A stretch of 64,000 bases of DNA from Hyphomicrobiales bacterium (GTDB lineage Bacteria; Pseudomonadota; Alphaproteobacteria; Rhizobiales; HXMU1428-3), in assembly GCA_021775425.1 (NCBI GenBank), contig JAJFHX010000015.1, positions 1-64,000 of the forward strand, read 5' to 3'. Positions 37,127-46,098 of this stretch are shown here, one piece after another (within the stretch, counting starts at the first letter, position 1; each line of letters begins with the position of its first letter). The notes under the pieces were generated by a model. It was given only the letters and a program-made list of their open reading frames with translations. It had not been told where the DNA came from and did no database searches. The position numbers and the translations under genes are program-made.

Positions 37127-38101
37127 TTAACGGAGTACGGCATTTTTATCCCAGGAGATCAGACGCTGCATGGAGAGCATGAGCCGATCAAGGATGAAGC
37201 CTATGATGCCAATGGCGAGCACAGCGACCATGATGCGGCCGAGTGAATTAGAGCTGCCATTTTGAAATTCATCCCAGACGAATTTTCCAAGGCCGGGGTT
37301 TTGCGCCAGCATTTCAGCGGCGATCAGCACCATCCAGCCGATGCCGATTGAGAGCCGAAGGCCGGTAAAAATCATCGGGATGGCGGAGGGTAAGACAATT
37401 TTCCAGATTTTTGTCAGGCTTGGCAGTTGTAACACCCGCGAGACATTCAAAAGGTCCTTATCGACACTGGCGACGCCAACGGCTGTGTTGATCAGCGTTG
37501 GCCACATGCAACAGAGGGTGACTGTCAGGGCTGAAATGATAAATGATTTAGAGAACATCGGGTCGTTTGAGACATAAACGGCACTGACGATGATCGTGAC
37601 AATTGGTAGCCATGCTAGGGGGGAGATCGGTTTGAAAATCTGCACAAGCGGGTTAATTGCTGTGTAGAAATTTTGTGAAAGGCCAGAGAGTATGCCGATC
37701 GGCACAGCGATGATCGTTGCTATGAAAAAACCTGCAAATACGGTTATCAGGCTAGTGAAGATCTGATCGAAAAATGTTGGCTTGCCTGTAAAGCTGCGAA
37801 TTTTGACTTTGGCATCCGGATCTTTTGCCAGTTTCGCGGCATTTCGTTTTTCCTGTCGCTCATAGAAGGCTGTTGCCTTCGCGCGCATTTCGTTATGTTC
37901 AACAACGAGATTTTTAAATTGTTTGCTGACCTCAATCGGGCCGGGAACGAGGCCGAGTGAGGTTTTGATCTGCGAGGCGGTGACCTCCCAGAAAATAAGA
38001 AATAAAACGATCGCTACAAATGGGATCATGAATTGTTTGATAGATTCCTGAATGTCGATTTTTTCCAACATCTGGATGTTTGGTAATGTGAGAAGTGCCA
38101 T
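37127..38101 (-). CDS. nrtB: Nitrate ABC transporter permease
   Basis: Inner-membrane permease of 324 residues with about six membrane helices. N-terminal helix at about residues 26-48, then a charged cytosolic insert (about 75-115, many Lys, Ala and Arg) longer than in SsuC. The binding-protein-dependent transport domain follows, with IPIGILSGLSQNF and the EAA-like loop around LRLSIGIGWMVLIAAEML. It lies between nrtA and nrtD on the same strand. A strong inverted repeat separates it from nrtA and may lower its expression relative to the binding protein. Confidence 0.9.
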   Translation of the reverse strand: MALLTLPNIQMLEKIDIQESIKQFMIPFVAIVLFLIFWEVTASQIKTSLGLVPGPIEVSKQFKNLVVEHNEMRAKATAFYERQEKRNAAKLAKDPDAKVKIRSFTGKPTFFDQIFTSLITVFAGFFIATIIAVPIGILSGLSQNFYTAINPLVQIFKPISPLAWLPIVTIIVSAVYVSNDPMFSKSFIISALTVTLCCMWPTLINTAVGVASVDKDLLNVSRVLQLPSLTKIWKIVLPSAIPMIFTGLRLSIGIGWMVLIAAEMLAQNPGLGKFVWDEFQNGSSNSLGRIMVAVLAIGIIGFILDRLMLSMQRLISWDKNAVLR

Positions 38102-38179
38102 TATTCTGTTTCCGTTAAGAAGAGCGTTATGTATCAGATCCTGAGTTTTGATCTCTTAATTTCCGGGTTTTCAAAGTGT

Positions 38180-38213
38180 TCTCTCCCCCGGCCAAAAATG
38201 GACAGGGGAGAGA
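38180..38213 (-). other. Intercistronic hairpin between nrtA and nrtB
   Basis: TCTCTCCCC at 38180-38188 pairs perfectly with GGGGAGAGA at 38205-38213. Read from nrtA it has no T-run, so it is more likely an mRNA-stabilising or partial-attenuation element that keeps the binding protein in excess over the permease. Confidence 0.6.
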
Positions 38214-38235
38214 CTTTTGTTTTGGGAAATCAAGT

Positions 38236-39639
38236 CTAGTTCGCTGCGACTTTTCCTTCCTTGACTGTTTGCTGGTCTTTCAGACCAATTGAGAATTGTT
38301 TGAGGTAATCATTTGGTTTGCGACCATCGAAGGTGATGGCGTCAATGAATTCTGATTGCGGCTCTTTGTAGCCGTCAGTGCCAAATGGAAACTCTTCTTT
38401 TTTCACTTTGCCTTCTTCAATCAGGAGATTGGCGGCTTTCAGGTAGATTTCCGGTTTGTAGACTTTTTTGGCGACTTCTTCGTACCAGCTGTCTGGTTTG
38501 CCTTCGGTGATCTGGCCCCAGCGGCGCATCTGGCTGAGATACCAGACAGCGTCAGAGTAATAGGGGTAGGTGGCGAAGTAGCGGTAAAACACGTTAAAGT
38601 CAGGGACTTCGCGTTTGTCACCTTTTTCATATTCAAAGGTGCCTGTCATTGAATTGGCGATCACGGCTTCATCTGCGCCGACATATGTTGACTTGGCGAG
38701 GATTTTCACCGCTTCAGGGCGGTTGGCATTGTCATTTTCATCAAGCCATTTTGCTGCGCGGATCAGAGCCTTGACGAGTGCCAAGGTTGTGTTCGGGTAT
38801 TTTTCAGCAAAATCAGCGCGGATGCCAAACACTTTTTCCGGATTGTTTTTCCAGATTTCGTAATCGGTAATGACTGGAACGCCGATGCCTTTGAAAACGG
38901 CTTGCTGGTTCCATGGTTCACCGACGCAATAGCCATATATCGTCCCGGCTTCCATGGTGCTTGGCATTTGTGGGGGCGGGGTGACTGAAAGAAGGGCATC
39001 AGCCAGGATCTGACCGCTGGTATCTGATTTGGCATAATAGCCCGGGTGAATGCCACCCGCGGCGAGCCAGTATCTCAACTCATAATTGTGAGTTGATACG
39101 GGAAAGACCATGCCCATTTTAAAGGGCTTGCCTTCAGCTTTATATTTTTCAACCACTGGCTTTAGATAATCGGCCTTGATTGGGTGGACGGGTTTGCCGT
39201 CTTTATGCGGAATGTGTTTTTTCATTTCGGCCCAGACCGCGTTTGAAACGGTGATGCCGTTGCCATTCAGATCCATTGAAAATGGTGTGATAATATGGGC
39301 TTTGGTGCCAAAACCGATTGTTGCGGCTAAAGGCTGACCGGCAAGCATATGAGCGCCGTCGAGCTGGCCATCAATGACGCGATCAAGCAGGACTTTCCAG
39401 TTGGCCTGAGCTTCAAGTGTGACGAAGAGGCCTTCATCTTCAAAGAACCCTTTTTCATAGGCTATGGCCAGTGGGGCCATGTCAGTGAGTTTGATGAAGC
39501 CAAATGTTAGCTCGTCTTTTTCCAGCTCCAGTTCTGCTGCTTTGGTGGCAGTGGCTGAAATTGCTGTGACTGTAAGGGTTGTGATTAATATTTTTGATAG
39601 TTGCCGTATGACCGGTTTAAACAACTCAGAAAATCTCAT
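38236..39639 (-). CDS. nrtA: Nitrate-binding protein of an ABC transporter
   Basis: Periplasmic nitrate/nitrite receptor. From the ATG at 39639 the protein has 467 residues, with an export signal ([20 protein letters not shown]) and a CmpA/NrtA-type domain. Landmarks are [35 protein letters not shown] and [16 protein letters not shown], the last a hallmark of NrtA/CmpA proteins. A start at 39681 would add 14 residues before the signal. First gene of nrtA-nrtB-nrtD, behind a sigma-54-like promoter and an NtrC-type palindrome. Bicarbonate (CmpA) specificity is unlikely given the neighbouring nitrate reductase. Confidence 0.92.
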   Translation of the reverse strand: MRFSELFKPVIRQLSKILITTLTVTAISATATKAAELELEKDELTFGFIKLTDMAPLAIAYEKGFFEDEGLFVTLEAQANWKVLLDRVIDGQLDGAHMLAGQPLAATIGFGTKAHIITPFSMDLNGNGITVSNAVWAEMKKHIPHKDGKPVHPIKADYLKPVVEKYKAEGKPFKMGMVFPVSTHNYELRYWLAAGGIHPGYYAKSDTSGQILADALLSVTPPPQMPSTMEAGTIYGYCVGEPWNQQAVFKGIGVPVITDYEIWKNNPEKVFGIRADFAEKYPNTTLALVKALIRAAKWLDENDNANRPEAVKILAKSTYVGADEAVIANSMTGTFEYEKGDKREVPDFNVFYRYFATYPYYSDAVWYLSQMRRWGQITEGKPDSWYEEVAKKVYKPEIYLKAANLLIEEGKVKKEEFPFGTDGYKEPQSEFIDAITFDGRKPNDYLKQFSIGLKDQQTVKEGKVAAN

Positions 39640-39765
39640 GAAAATTGATCCTGTAATACATATTGTCTGTTTTGAATACACTTAGACGGAATTGGCGCTT
39701 TTCTGGCTGCATCAGGGATGCAGGGTTCAGATATAAGCGACTTTTCCGCAACTGATGGATCATTT

Positions 39766-39780
39766 ACAAGTTGCATGCCA
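39766..39780 (-). promoter_or_regulatory. Sigma-54-like promoter of nrtA operon
   Basis: Read on the minus strand: TGGCAT, five bases, TTGT. This is the same pattern as the nirB promoter (TGGCAC-N5-TTGT), including the unusual final T. It lies about 125 bases before the nrtA start. Confidence 0.6.
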
Positions 39781-39844
39781 GATAAATAAAATATAATAAA
39801 ATCAAATAGTTAGTAGATATATTGCTGAAATGCGGTATTTTTCA

Positions 39845-39861
39845 TGCATATTAATTATGCA
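39845..39861. promoter_or_regulatory. NtrC-type enhancer palindrome upstream of nrtA
   Basis: TGCATA, five bases, TATGCA: a perfect 6-5-6 inverted repeat with the same 17-base length and TGCA ends as the NtrC consensus TGCACC-N5-GGTGCA. It is centred about 80 bases upstream of the sigma-54-like promoter, the usual enhancer position. Confidence 0.6.
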
Positions 39862-40186
39862 GTTGATTTTGAATGTCTATTTTAACGGCAGGCTTCGTCA
39901 GGAATTGTCATCGTTTTGTCATTTTGGGAGCGTCAGAAGGATATTGTAACGTGAGAGGTGACATCACTGTCTGAATAATGCAAAATGTTGTTTTATTTTG
40001 TTTTATTTAACAGATAAGCTAGTTATTGCAGGTATTTTACTGAAGTGACTGCTGGTTGCCGAGCTTTAGATTGGCAGTGGAGCTGATCAGATTTGGTTAA
40101 CCTCGGTGGGTGCTTTTTTTCTCAGGCGTGGCTGCAACAGCAGGCATGATTACCGGACGATAAATGTGAATAATTTGACGAATAAT

Positions 40187-41377
40187 ATGAACAAAAATGG
40201 TGGAAACAGTTTTCGTTTGCAAGATATGCGACGCTCTTATTATGCAAGTCGTCCGCTCGCGTTTTTTTCTGAATTTTCCGGTGCGTTTGCTGACCTTGGG
40301 ACTTTTCTGCCGCTAGTTGTGGCTGTGCTTTCGGTTGGCGGGTTTGATGCGACGGGAGTGATGGTCGGTTTCGGGTTATTTGCTATCGCAACTGGCCTTT
40401 ACTATCGCCGGCCAGTGCCGATCCAACCGATGAAGGCTGTGGCGGCTGTGATTATTGTTGGCCAGCTCAGTGCCGGTGAAGCAATGGCGACGGGGATTTT
40501 GCTTGGCGCGATGCTTATCGGGCTTGGCAGTTTCGGGCTGATTGGTAAACTGCAGAAGCTTATTCCGCTTTCCGTTTTGCTGGGGGTTCAACTTGGTCTT
40601 GGATTGCAACTTAGCTATGCCGCGTTTTCCATGGCTGGTGAGATGATCTGGCCAGCTTTACTTCTATTGGGTTTGTTATGTGTATTGACCCAGGTGAGAT
40701 TTGGCCATTTCGGGTTATTGGTTTTGGTTATTGGCGCGGTTTGCTGGTCTATAATGTTCTCCCGGGTCGATGTGCCCGCTTTTGCCGGCCTTCATTTTCC
40801 TTCGATTGGGTTTCCCGCGCTGAATGATTTTGCCGGGGCTTTTAAGGTCAGTTTTCTGCCACAGCTTGTGTTGACAATCAGCAATGCTATTCTGTTAACC
40901 GCTCTTGTGGCTGGTGATTATTACCCAAAAGATAAATCACGTATTTCACCGCGCAACCTTTGTTTTACAACCGGCTTTTTTAATCTGCTTCTGGCGCCAC
41001 TTGGTGCGATTCCCATGTGTCATGGGGCGGGCGGTGTGGCGGCCCATTATAAATATGGGGCAAGGGGGGCACTGGCACCGGTATTATTTGGGGTTATGTG
41101 TCTGATGATTGCTATTTTTGCCGGGGCAGATGCAAAAGCGTGGTTAAGTTTATTGCCACTTGTACTTGTTGCGGCAATGCTTTGTTTTGCTGGCATTCAG
41201 CTGATTAATGTCTCGAAACTGAAAACAGTTCGATCAGATTGTTATCCGGTGATTGCTGTGGTTGCCGGTTTGGGTTTGTTTGTTGATATCTCTTTGGGGT
41301 TAATCGCGGGGCTGCTTTTAGAGCTTGGACGCGGCTATGTGAAAGCAAATTATTCAGGCTCTAAGACAGCTCGGTGA
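40187..41377 (+). CDS. MOT1-type molybdate transporter
   Basis: Polytopic inner-membrane protein of about 396 residues with ten or more hydrophobic segments. The signatures of the MOT1/MFS_MOT1 family are visible: EFSGAFADLGTFLPLVVAV, RRPVPIQPMKAVAA and PMCHGAGGVAAHYKYGARG. Eukaryotic MOT1 proteins carry molybdate with high affinity; a SulP-type sulphate role is less likely because the STAS domain is absent. The start is uncertain: no good ribosome site precedes this ATG, a GTG at 40106 or an ATG at 40226. Position beside a molybdoenzyme operon and a second probable molybdate transporter supports the substrate. Confidence 0.85.
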   Translation: MNKNGGNSFRLQDMRRSYYASRPLAFFSEFSGAFADLGTFLPLVVAVLSVGGFDATGVMVGFGLFAIATGLYYRRPVPIQPMKAVAAVIIVGQLSAGEAMATGILLGAMLIGLGSFGLIGKLQKLIPLSVLLGVQLGLGLQLSYAAFSMAGEMIWPALLLLGLLCVLTQVRFGHFGLLVLVIGAVCWSIMFSRVDVPAFAGLHFPSIGFPALNDFAGAFKVSFLPQLVLTISNAILLTALVAGDYYPKDKSRISPRNLCFTTGFFNLLLAPLGAIPMCHGAGGVAAHYKYGARGALAPVLFGVMCLMIAIFAGADAKAWLSLLPLVLVAAMLCFAGIQLINVSKLKTVRSDCYPVIAVVAGLGLFVDISLGLIAGLLLELGRGYVKANYSGSKTAR

Positions 41378-41462
41378 AGGTTGCCTTCTATTTTTCAAGC
41401 TAACCTTGCCAGTACAGTTGTGGACTAGTCGGGTGATGGACCGGCAAGGTGAAGGATCAGGG

Positions 41463-41933
41463 ATGGCGAAGGTAAAATTTGAAATTCGCGATGGCGAGAC
41501 TGCGGGTGAGCTTACTGAGCCTGATGACGCTTCGCTCTATTTTATTGGCCGGATAGAAACGCCGTTTAAGACTTTGGCTGAATGCCCCCGCCAGGGTGTG
41601 GTTGATGGGCCATTATGCCGGATTGAAGTTTTTCAGGATTTTGCTGACGGGCTCAAAAATATAGAACAATTCGAGAGGTTGCAGATTCTATATTGGCTGG
41701 ACCTTTCACGGCGTGATCTTCTCACTCAGAACCCCGGGTTAAAGGGGCGGATATCCGGCACGTTTGCGCTGCGTTCGCCGCAACGACCAAACCCGATTGG
41801 ATCTTCGATGGTTGAACTTGTTGGTATTGAAGGCCGGTTTTTAACGGTGCGCGGGCTGGATTGTGTTGATGGAACAGCGCTGCTTGATATCAAGCCGGAC
41901 CGCTGTAAGTTTTCTGACAATAGGTGCCAATAA
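41463..41933 (+). CDS. trmO: TrmO-type tRNA methyltransferase (TsaA domain)
   Basis: A 156-residue protein of the TsaA/YaeB family, which includes TrmO, the SAM-dependent N6-methyltransferase acting on t6A37 of tRNA-Thr. Seen: YFIGRIETPFKTLAECPRQG, a core with LQILYWLDLSRRDLL, and ALRSPQRPNPIGSSMVELVG, the RSPxRPNPIG signature. It is much shorter than E. coli TrmO (about 235 residues), consisting of the TsaA domain alone. The start is set by AAGGA six bases upstream. It lies between molybdate-type transport genes, a context that hints at a metal-related rather than housekeeping role. Confidence 0.82.
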   Translation: MAKVKFEIRDGETAGELTEPDDASLYFIGRIETPFKTLAECPRQGVVDGPLCRIEVFQDFADGLKNIEQFERLQILYWLDLSRRDLLTQNPGLKGRISGTFALRSPQRPNPIGSSMVELVGIEGRFLTVRGLDCVDGTALLDIKPDRCKFSDNRCQ

Positions 41934-41998
41934 ACTGCTCGCAGGTTTGTGATGTTCTCATGGTTTTCAAGAATGGTGAGCTTTTTCAGGAGAGATAA

Positions 41999-43093
41999 AT
42001 GAACTGGCATTGTTACTGGCGAAATGGTTTGCTGAAATCCGGTTTGATACTGTTTGTCTGCTTCATGCTTTTGCTGATTGATGGTGTGGTTCATCAGGCA
42101 ATGGCCCGGATGGTGACTGACAGTGCCGGGCGTCAGGTTGAGGTGCCTGAAACAATCAACAGTGTTTTTGCTGCCGGGCCGCCGGCGTCGATTTTGATTT
42201 ATGTTTTAAAACCGGAAGCACTAACAGGATGGCCGCGGGCTTTGCGGGCCAGCGAAGTTGATTATATCGCGGCACCATATCGGAATTTACCCGAAACCGG
42301 GCGTTTAACCGGCAGGGGTGGTGAGGCGAACCTTGAGCGGGTGTTAAAAATCAAACCTGATCTGATTGTTGATTTTGGTTCTGTTCGGGATACTTATATC
42401 GACCTTGCGAACAGGGTGCAGGCGCAAACCGGCATTCCTTATGTTTTGATCAATGGCCGGTTTGACGCGACAGCGGACGCGCTTCGTTTGCTGGGCAAAG
42501 TGCTTGGGGTGCCTGAGCGTGGGGAAGCTCTTGCAAAGGATGTTGAGGCAACATTTTTGAAGCTTGATGGCATTATTTCGGGAATTTCTAAAGACAAGCG
42601 CCCGCGGACATATCTGGCCCGTGGCCCTGATGGGCTGGAGACGGGATTGCGCGGGTCTATCAACACGGAAATTATTGAAAGGGCCGGGGGGCGGAATGTG
42701 GCCTATACTGAAGACGGGCGGCGCGGGCTGGTTCAGTCATCTATCGAGCAGGTGATTGTGGCTAACCCGGATACCATTCTGACATGGGACAGGAATTTTT
42801 ATAAAAACGTTTATCAAAATCCGCTTTGGTCTGATATCGCGGCTGTTCGCCAAAAACGGGTTTTTCTTTCGCCGACGGCACCATTTGGCTGGATTGACCG
42901 GCCGCCTTCGCTCAACCGTATGATGGGTTTGAAATGGCTTGGCGGATTGTTTTATCCGGAGAGATGGGGTGTCAGCCTTAAAGAAGAAACTAAACAGTTT
43001 TATAAACTCTATTATCATGTTGAGCTTGATGATGAGAAACTTTCGCGGTTGATTGACTGGAGTGAAGGCCGGCCGGAGCGGGCGATCAGGTGA
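41999..43093 (+). CDS. ABC transporter substrate-binding protein, FecCD-class (probable molybdate or iron complex)
   Basis: A 364-residue exported receptor of the class III (FecB/BtuF/MolA) type. Signal segment SGLILFVCFMLLLIDGVVHQAMA, then TDSAGRQVEVPETINSVFAAG. The ligand-binding lobes include RVLKIKPDLIVDFG, a linking long helix and APFGWIDRPPSLNRMMGLKWL near the end; the last motif occurs in receptors annotated for iron or molybdate. First of a three-gene ABC set with four-base overlaps. Neighbouring MOT1 and TrmO-type genes favour molybdate/tungstate, but siderophore or haem uptake remains possible. Confidence 0.85.
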   Translation: MNWHCYWRNGLLKSGLILFVCFMLLLIDGVVHQAMARMVTDSAGRQVEVPETINSVFAAGPPASILIYVLKPEALTGWPRALRASEVDYIAAPYRNLPETGRLTGRGGEANLERVLKIKPDLIVDFGSVRDTYIDLANRVQAQTGIPYVLINGRFDATADALRLLGKVLGVPERGEALAKDVEATFLKLDGIISGISKDKRPRTYLARGPDGLETGLRGSINTEIIERAGGRNVAYTEDGRRGLVQSSIEQVIVANPDTILTWDRNFYKNVYQNPLWSDIAAVRQKRVFLSPTAPFGWIDRPPSLNRMMGLKWLGGLFYPERWGVSLKEETKQFYKLYYHVELDDEKLSRLIDWSEGRPERAIR

Positions 43094-44163
43094 GTGAGCT
43101 CGATCATGATATGCATATAACAGAAGGCGAAACTCAGAAGTCTGGAACGGGGCTTTTTTCCCTGTTGAAGGACAGCATAGGTTCAATATCTCTGACCGTT
43201 TTGTTAATGGGTCTGGTTGTGCTGCTTTCGCTTTTTGCCTTGATGATCGGGCCGTTTCAGCTTTCCTTTGTAGATGTGGTTCAGACTCTGCTGGGGCAGG
43301 GAAGTTCGGCTGCTGAAACTGTGATTTTCAACATCAGACTGCCGCGTATTTTTGCGGCGTTGATGGTCGGGGCGGCGCTGGCGGCAGCGGGGGCGAGTTA
43401 TCAGGCGCTGTTTCGCAATCCGCTTGTGTCCCCTGATATACTTGGTGTTTCAGCTGGGGCGGGATTAGGGGCGGTGCTTGGCATTTTCTTATCTTTGCCG
43501 GTATTTGCCATACAGTTTTTTGCGTTTGCGGGTGGCATGGCTGCCGTTTTGCTGGTGGGACTGATCGCGGCGGTTATCCGTAATGCTGATCAGACGCTGG
43601 TGCTAGTGTTAACGGGGGTTGTGATTGGCTCACTTGCTGGAGCGGCAACATCATTGCTTAAAGTGCTGGCTGATCCTTATGATCAGTTACCGGCGATTAC
43701 GTTCTGGCTGCTTGGCTCATTGGCTTCTGTCACGAAGTCTGATCTCTTGCCATTATTACCGTTAGTTATTGCTGGGTTTGTCCCCCTCATTCTGCTGCGC
43801 TGGCGGGTGAATGTTTTGTCACTTGGGGATGATGAAGCGCGTTCACTTGGGGTGAATGTTGTTTTTGTTCGCGGTCTGGTCATTATAGCCGCGACGCTGG
43901 TGACCGCCAGTGTGACGGCGCTTGCCGGGGTGATTGGCTGGGTCGGGCTGGTGATCCCGCATATTGCCCGGATGCTGGTTGGCCCGGAATTTGTCAAATT
44001 ACTGCCGGTTTCTGTGCTTATCGGCGCCGGGTATTTGCTGATGGTGGATACGCTGGCGCGGACGATTTCAGTTGCGGAAGTGCCGCTTGGCATTTTAACG
44101 GCTGTAATCGGCGCGCCGTTTTTCATCTGGTTGCTGGCCAGAGGCGGGCGGGGGTGGTCATGA
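43090..44163 (+). CDS. FecCD-family ABC transporter permease
   Basis: A 357-residue permease with about nine or ten membrane helices and the BtuC/FecCD hallmarks RLPRIFAALMVGAALAAAG, NPLVSPDILGVSAGAG and GVIGWVGLVIPHIARMLVG. It begins at a GTG that overlaps the receptor gene stop by four bases and ends overlapping the ATPase start, so the three are translated together. By homology it forms a dimer with two copies of the ATPase. Confidence 0.92.
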   Translation: MSELDHDMHITEGETQKSGTGLFSLLKDSIGSISLTVLLMGLVVLLSLFALMIGPFQLSFVDVVQTLLGQGSSAAETVIFNIRLPRIFAALMVGAALAAAGASYQALFRNPLVSPDILGVSAGAGLGAVLGIFLSLPVFAIQFFAFAGGMAAVLLVGLIAAVIRNADQTLVLVLTGVVIGSLAGAATSLLKVLADPYDQLPAITFWLLGSLASVTKSDLLPLLPLVIAGFVPLILLRWRVNVLSLGDDEARSLGVNVVFVRGLVIIAATLVTASVTALAGVIGWVGLVIPHIARMLVGPEFVKLLPVSVLIGAGYLLMVDTLARTISVAEVPLGILTAVIGAPFFIWLLARGGRGWS

Positions 44164-45011
44164 ATGCTCCGGGTGTGATTCAAGTCGCGGATCGTCTTGC
44201 TACGCGTGACCTTGCTATTGGGTATGGCAAGGTCGCCATTGGTGAAAACATTAATGTCAGTGTCAGGCCAGGGCAGATTTTATGTCTGCTTGGGCCAAAT
44301 GGTTGCGGCAAGACGACATTGTTCCGCACCATGCTTGGGTTACTTGCACCGCTTCGGGGCGGGGTTGAGTTAAATGGTCAACCATTAAAAGCTTTATCTC
44401 GTCCGGAAATTGCCCGGCAGATCGCTTATGTGCCGCAGGCCCACGCGCCGCATTTTCCCTATCAGGTGCTGGATATAGTTTTGATGGGGCGGGCGGCACG
44501 GCTGGGATTGTTTGCCCGGCCGGGAGAGAGAGATAGGGTTGCCGCTTACAGCGCCTTAAAACGGCTTGGCATCGAACAGTTGGCATTTCGAGATTATTCA
44601 AGGCTTTCAGGCGGGCAGCGGCAGTTGGTTCTGATCGCAAGGGCGCTGGCACAAGAGACACCTTTTATCATTCTTGATGAGCCGACAGCCAGTCTCGATT
44701 TTGGCAATCAGGCGGTGGTGCTGGGTGAGATCAGGAAATTGTTTCGAAACAAAGATAAGAGAGAGGTGCAGGTGGATTTGCAAATTGACGCTTCTTCAGC
44801 GCAAGGAATTATCCTTTCAACGCATGACCCTGATCAGGCGTTTTTACTCGGTGCAGATGTTGCGTTGATGAAAGACGGGGCGATGGTGAAAGCCGGCCCA
44901 GTGGCAGAGACACTTACAAGTGAGCTGCTTTCTCATGTGTATGGTGTTTCTATCAAGGTGGAAGAGACATCAAGCGGGCGGCGGACTTGCAGTTTTAATC
45001 TGCAGGAATAA
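44160..45011 (+). CDS. FecE-type ABC transporter ATP-binding protein
   Basis: A 283-residue ATPase with Walker A LLGPNGCGKTTLFRTML, Q-loop AYVPQAHAPHFPYQVLD, signature RLSGGQRQLVLIARALA, Walker B IILDEPTASLDFGNQ and H-loop ILSTHDPDQAF. An insert of about 25 residues (NKDKREVQVDLQIDASS) between Walker B and the H-loop is unusual and has no known role. The ATG at 44160 overlaps the permease stop by four bases. Last gene of the metal-complex importer. Confidence 0.92.
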   Translation: MNAPGVIQVADRLATRDLAIGYGKVAIGENINVSVRPGQILCLLGPNGCGKTTLFRTMLGLLAPLRGGVELNGQPLKALSRPEIARQIAYVPQAHAPHFPYQVLDIVLMGRAARLGLFARPGERDRVAAYSALKRLGIEQLAFRDYSRLSGGQRQLVLIARALAQETPFIILDEPTASLDFGNQAVVLGEIRKLFRNKDKREVQVDLQIDASSAQGIILSTHDPDQAFLLGADVALMKDGAMVKAGPVAETLTSELLSHVYGVSIKVEETSSGRRTCSFNLQE

Positions 45012-45060
45012 ACAACTGACCAAAATAACTTTGCTGGAAAATCAGGTGGAAGTTGATTGT

Positions 45061-46038
45061 TTAATCCTCTAGCCGTGTGAAGGTATAGGGCAGGGCTGAA
45101 GTGGTTTGTCTGACTTCTTTGATATAAAACAGGAAAAAACGATTGGTGGATTTCTGGTTTGAGTCTGTATTTTCCTCGCCAGACGGGGTTGTGTTTTCCA
45201 CTATGATTTCGCCCCGTCCGCTTAGTGTAAGGACATCGCCGGTTGAAAAATCATAGAATTGTAATCCGGTTCGGTTGTCCTGATAAATATTGCCGAAGGT
45301 GTTGTAATAATTGTTGCCTTTGTAATCAGGGATTTTCAGGGTTTGGTCATCAATGAGTTCTACGAAGCCTGTTGGGCCACCACGATGGTTGACATCAAGG
45401 CCGTTTCTTTTGTCATTGGTCTTCGTTGCATTCTCTTTCTGTAAATCAGCTGAGCGTGAGGCGATGAAAAAAATATCCGCATTGCTGATGATTTTTTGCT
45501 GTTCATCTGAGAGGGTTGCAGATGTGAGGGTTTCGTTAGATTTGCCGAAATCTGCTGATGGTTCGCTGATGCAGCGCCTTTGGATATATTGAGCGCAATT
45601 GCCAAAACTCTGATCGACATCGATGACTAATTTTTCTGGGCTTGCTTCAATAATTGTGCCATTGAGGCGGTTGCGCCTTCTTGTCAGCAGGTCAATGCCG
45701 ACCATAGCAATTTTGGCTCCGGGCTTTAAATTGAGAGTTTCGGGCTCTCCTTTTAATGGCGGGGCGGAAATGATGATCCGCGTATCAGTTGGTGTGGTGA
45801 TGAAGCCGGGATTGCCGCACCTTAGAAATGGGATGGGGGTTCCACTTTGGTCTGTTGCGGCGAGGACGACATAAGCGAGGTTGTTAAAAAACTCACGGTG
45901 CTGATCGAGCAAATAGGAGCGTATCACTCTTTGCCCTTGTTTTATGATGCGTTCACTGACCCGTGCCTTTTGCTGGATGGCGCGTTCACCAGCATGAAAG
46001 GCAGGGGGAAGTGTTTTGTTTTCGGGAGTGGTTGTCAT
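45061..46038 (-). CDS. Pyridoxamine 5'-phosphate oxidase-like FMN-binding protein
   Basis: A 325-residue cytosolic protein with a split-barrel flavin-binding fold. The region FFNNLAYVVLAATDQSGTPI with NPGFITTPTDTRIIIS and later KIAMVGIDLLTRRRNRLNG matches the PNPOx-like family that binds FMN or haem. The C-terminal third contains NYYNTFGNIYQDNRTGLQF, a second barrel-like piece with a dimer-interface motif. Such proteins are often annotated as general stress or oxidoreductase-like; no substrate can be proposed. It stands alone on the minus strand between two unrelated units. Confidence 0.78.
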   Translation of the reverse strand: MTTTPENKTLPPAFHAGERAIQQKARVSERIIKQGQRVIRSYLLDQHREFFNNLAYVVLAATDQSGTPIPFLRCGNPGFITTPTDTRIIISAPPLKGEPETLNLKPGAKIAMVGIDLLTRRRNRLNGTIIEASPEKLVIDVDQSFGNCAQYIQRRCISEPSADFGKSNETLTSATLSDEQQKIISNADIFFIASRSADLQKENATKTNDKRNGLDVNHRGGPTGFVELIDDQTLKIPDYKGNNYYNTFGNIYQDNRTGLQFYDFSTGDVLTLSGRGEIIVENTTPSGEENTDSNQKSTNRFFLFYIKEVRQTTSALPYTFTRLED

Positions 46039-46098
46039 GGTGTTTTCTTAGTTCCGCAATTCGTGGGTATGAGACTTTGAAACTTTATAAGAACCGGT

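Larger units (their letters stand above)
39682..40105. other. Divergent control region between nrtA and the MOT1-type gene
   Basis: About 420 AT-rich bases without a supported gene. It contains the nrtA promoter and enhancer-like palindrome listed separately, and must hold the promoter of the molybdate transporter on the plus strand, which I cannot define. Confidence 0.55.

Noticed and set aside
42439-43186. Minus-strand frames opposite the FecCD-class receptor
   Set aside because: They overlap a gene set with four-base translational couplings and have no family resemblance; shadows.
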